Shown here piece after piece: positions 44,453-45,892 of a DNA stretch of 45,892 nucleotides. The stretch is from Verrucomicrobiia bacterium (GTDB lineage Bacteria > Verrucomicrobiota > Verrucomicrobiia > Opitutales > Opitutaceae), in NCBI GenBank assembly GCA_011525695.1, contig WYBX01000014.1, positions 1 to 45,892 on the forward strand, read 5' to 3'. Within the stretch, counting starts at the first letter, position 1, and every line of letters begins with the position of its first letter. The notes beneath the pieces were generated by a model. That model searched no databases and was not told where the DNA came from. It saw only the letters and a list, made by a program, of their open reading frames with translations. Made by a program: the position numbers and the translations under genes.

Positions 44453-45708
44453 GGACAGCCAATTGGATCAAGGAGCCGCGTTGGCAGGTTGCGGGGTTTC
44501 TGGCTCTGGCGGCGGCACTCAATTATGCGGATCGCTCGGCCATCTCCTCGGTGCTCCCGGCGTTGCGGGCCGATTTCGCCCTCTCCGATGTGCAACTCGG
44601 GCTCCTGGGATCGATCTTTCTTTGGAGCTATGCACTGGGCTCCCCGTTCGCCGGTGCGATGGCGGATCGCTGGCCCCGACCGCGGATGGTGATCGTGAGT
44701 CTCGTGCTCTGGAGCGGGATCACGGCGCTGATGGGCGCCGCCAACGGGTTCGTGATGCTGTTGACGCTCCGGTTCATGCTGGGCCTCGCCGAAAGCCTTT
44801 ACCTCCCCGCGGCGACAGCGCTGCTCGCCGACCACCACGAACCAGCCACGCGGGGCAAGGCGATGAGCATTCACTCGGTCGGGCTCAACTTCGGCGTGGT
44901 CCTGGGAGGCGCCTTCGCCGGGTATTCGGCGGATCACTTCGGCTGGCGGTTGGGGTTCTGGGTCCTGGGCCTGACGGGGATCGTGATAGCGTTCGCGGCC
45001 CGCCGCTTCCTGAGTGAAGGACCACAAGTTGTCACGCGGACAGCGGTGGTGCGGCCCAGCGTGGGTGAGGCCTGGCGCTATCTCGCACGCGTGCCCTCCT
45101 ATCATGTGCTCATCGCGAAGGCCATGCTCGCAGGCGTGGGCATCTGGGTCTTCTTCAACTGGCTCCCGCTCTTTTTCCGCGAGACGTTCCAGATGAGCCT
45201 CGGCGGAGCGGGGTTTGCGGGGACCTTCATGCTGCAAATTTCAACCGTGATCGGAATCGCGGCCGGAGGATGGATCTCCGATCGAGCCGCCGGCCGTGGC
45301 GTCCGCCATCGGATGCTGATCCAGGGGTTGAGCTACCTGGCAGCGGCGCCGTTCCTGCTGCTCTTCCTCGGGCAACCGAGCTTCGCTGTCGTGACCGTAG
45401 CCGTCTCGTTCTTCTCGCTCTTCCGTGGACTCGGCCAGGCCAACGAAAATCCGATCATCTGCGAAGTCGTCCCGGTGCAATTCCGCTCCACGGCTGTCGG
45501 GTTGATGAACACGTGTGCCACGGCGGCGGGCGGGGCTGGAGTATTGCTGGCGGGATTGCTCAAGAAGGCCTTCGGGCTCGATGCGATTTTCGCCGGCATT
45601 TCCCTGCTGTTCGTGATCGCCGGCCTCGCACTGCTCGTTGCATACCGTTACTGGATGCCGCGGGATACCGAGCGCGCAGCGGCGTACAGCAAAGGATGGG
45701 GCTCCTAA
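44449..45708 (+). CDS. MFS transporter, likely sugar-acid importer
   Basis: A 419-aa major facilitator protein with 12 predicted membrane helices. NYADRSAISSVLPAL in helix 1 and the loop 2-3 signature AMADRWPRPRMVI are typical of the anion/sugar-acid (ACS, NanT/ExuT-like) branch. Helix 4-5 LRFMLGLAESLYLPAATAL and loop ATRGKAMSIHSVGLNFGV also fit. The GTG start at 44449 overlaps the stop of the kelch gene (GTGA). As the last gene of the aldolase operon it probably imports the aldolase substrate. Confidence 0.9.
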   Translation: MRTANWIKEPRWQVAGFLALAAALNYADRSAISSVLPALRADFALSDVQLGLLGSIFLWSYALGSPFAGAMADRWPRPRMVIVSLVLWSGITALMGAANGFVMLLTLRFMLGLAESLYLPAATALLADHHEPATRGKAMSIHSVGLNFGVVLGGAFAGYSADHFGWRLGFWVLGLTGIVIAFAARRFLSEGPQVVTRTAVVRPSVGEAWRYLARVPSYHVLIAKAMLAGVGIWVFFNWLPLFFRETFQMSLGGAGFAGTFMLQISTVIGIAAGGWISDRAAGRGVRHRMLIQGLSYLAAAPFLLLFLGQPSFAVVTVAVSFFSLFRGLGQANENPIICEVVPVQFRSTAVGLMNTCATAAGGAGVLLAGLLKKAFGLDAIFAGISLLFVIAGLALLVAYRYWMPRDTERAAAYSKGWGS

Positions 45709-45766
45709 CCCGAATTCCGCAACTGGGGACGGAAAGCGACTATTTTTGAAGGGCGGCGCGATCTAA

Positions 45767-45790
45767 GAACGTGTCCAAAAAGGGTCATCG
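45767..45790. repeat. IS terminal inverted repeat (outer end)
   Basis: GAACGTGTCCAAAAAGGG lies just outside the stop codon of the partial transposase and is followed by CTAAG-type flank on the outer side, the pattern expected at an IS5-type insertion end. Only one end is inside the window, so the match to the other repeat cannot be seen. The 58 bases between the MFS gene and this end hold no gene. Confidence 0.55.
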
Positions 45791-45892
45791 AGCGAGCCGA
45801 GCGAGCATCAAACGGATCATCGAAATATAGATGAAAGATTCGGAGGAAGACACCGTATGCTCGTAATCTTTGCTGAGGCGGCGCGAACGACC
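45785..45892 (-). CDS. IS5-family transposase, C-terminal fragment (window edge)
   Basis: The minus strand, open from the right edge to a TGA at 45785-45787, encodes 35 residues with RRLSKDYEHTVSSSESFIYI then MIRLMLARLAR. This is the standard end of IS5-family (IS427-like) transposase OrfB/DDE proteins, where RRLSKDYE holds the basic region after the catalytic Glu and IRLMLRRLA-like ends are common. The rest of the IS is outside the window. Whether the element is intact cannot be judged. Confidence 0.85.
   Translation of the reverse strand, partial: GRSRRLSKDYEHTVSSSESFIYISMIRLMLARLAR

Overview
The window looks like a piece of a high-GC Gram-negative chromosome, most likely from the Verrucomicrobia and close to Opitutaceae. 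The evidence is a PEP-CTERM anchored protein built from autotransporter-type beta repeats, C-terminal GTGAN..LIRA(V/I)GPTL repeats on a dehydrogenase, a divergent membrane pyrophosphatase, GldG/DUF4340 partners of an ABC exporter, and many palindromic intergenic repeats. The assignment rests on recognised families only; no rRNA or other marker is present.

Left part (1-14.2 kb), mostly housekeeping. The left edge holds what looks like the 5' end of a group II intron on the minus strand, placed next to a terminator-like hairpin behind dnaX. dnaX carries a classic A AAA AAG slippery tract, and only the -1 frame gives a full-length tau-like protein. The small SRP RNA (ffs) lies upstream of dnaX. 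Next come an ECF sigma / one-TM protein / Spy-CnrX-like trio that resembles CnrYXH, then leuA behind a leucine-rich leader peptide and attenuator hairpins. An SMP-30 type lactonase, rlmN, a four-gene ABC exporter operon (ATPase, permease, GldG-like, DUF4340) and metF follow.

Middle (14.2-30.4 kb). Two large secreted proteins diverge from a promoter that contains two facing CTAGGG motifs: an 809-aa Ig/SdrD-B-like protein and a 1515-aa autotransporter-repeat protein with a PEP-CTERM tail. Then come a membrane-integral pyrophosphatase with a strong terminator, a secreted sorbosone-dehydrogenase/di-heme cytochrome protein, a secreted amidohydrolase, and a divergent NRAMP-like transporter.

Right part (30.6-45.7 kb), a carbohydrate locus. 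It holds a TIM-barrel glycosidase-like protein, an exported kelch protein, two paralogous exported BNR/sialidase-like proteins, a metallophosphoesterase-sialidase-like fusion, an FAD-dependent oxidoreductase, and a tightly overlapping operon of an N-acetylneuraminate-lyase-family aldolase, a cytoplasmic kelch (NanM-like) protein and an MFS transporter. Two GGTATACC palindromes, the operator type of GntR/FadR-family regulators (NanR, UxuR/ExuR), sit in the divergent promoter region of this operon. The simplest reading is catabolism of sialic acid or a related acidic sugar: release and epimerisation outside the cytoplasm, import by the MFS carrier, ring opening by the kelch protein, cleavage by the aldolase. 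The substrate is inferred, not shown. The right edge is the 3' end of an IS5-family transposase.

At least seven intergenic palindromic arrays of short (mostly 6-9 bp) low-complexity units, and two clusters of an ATTGACCTGTCCCT repeat, are scattered through the window. One of the arrays appears to supply the ribosome-binding site and start codon of a gene.
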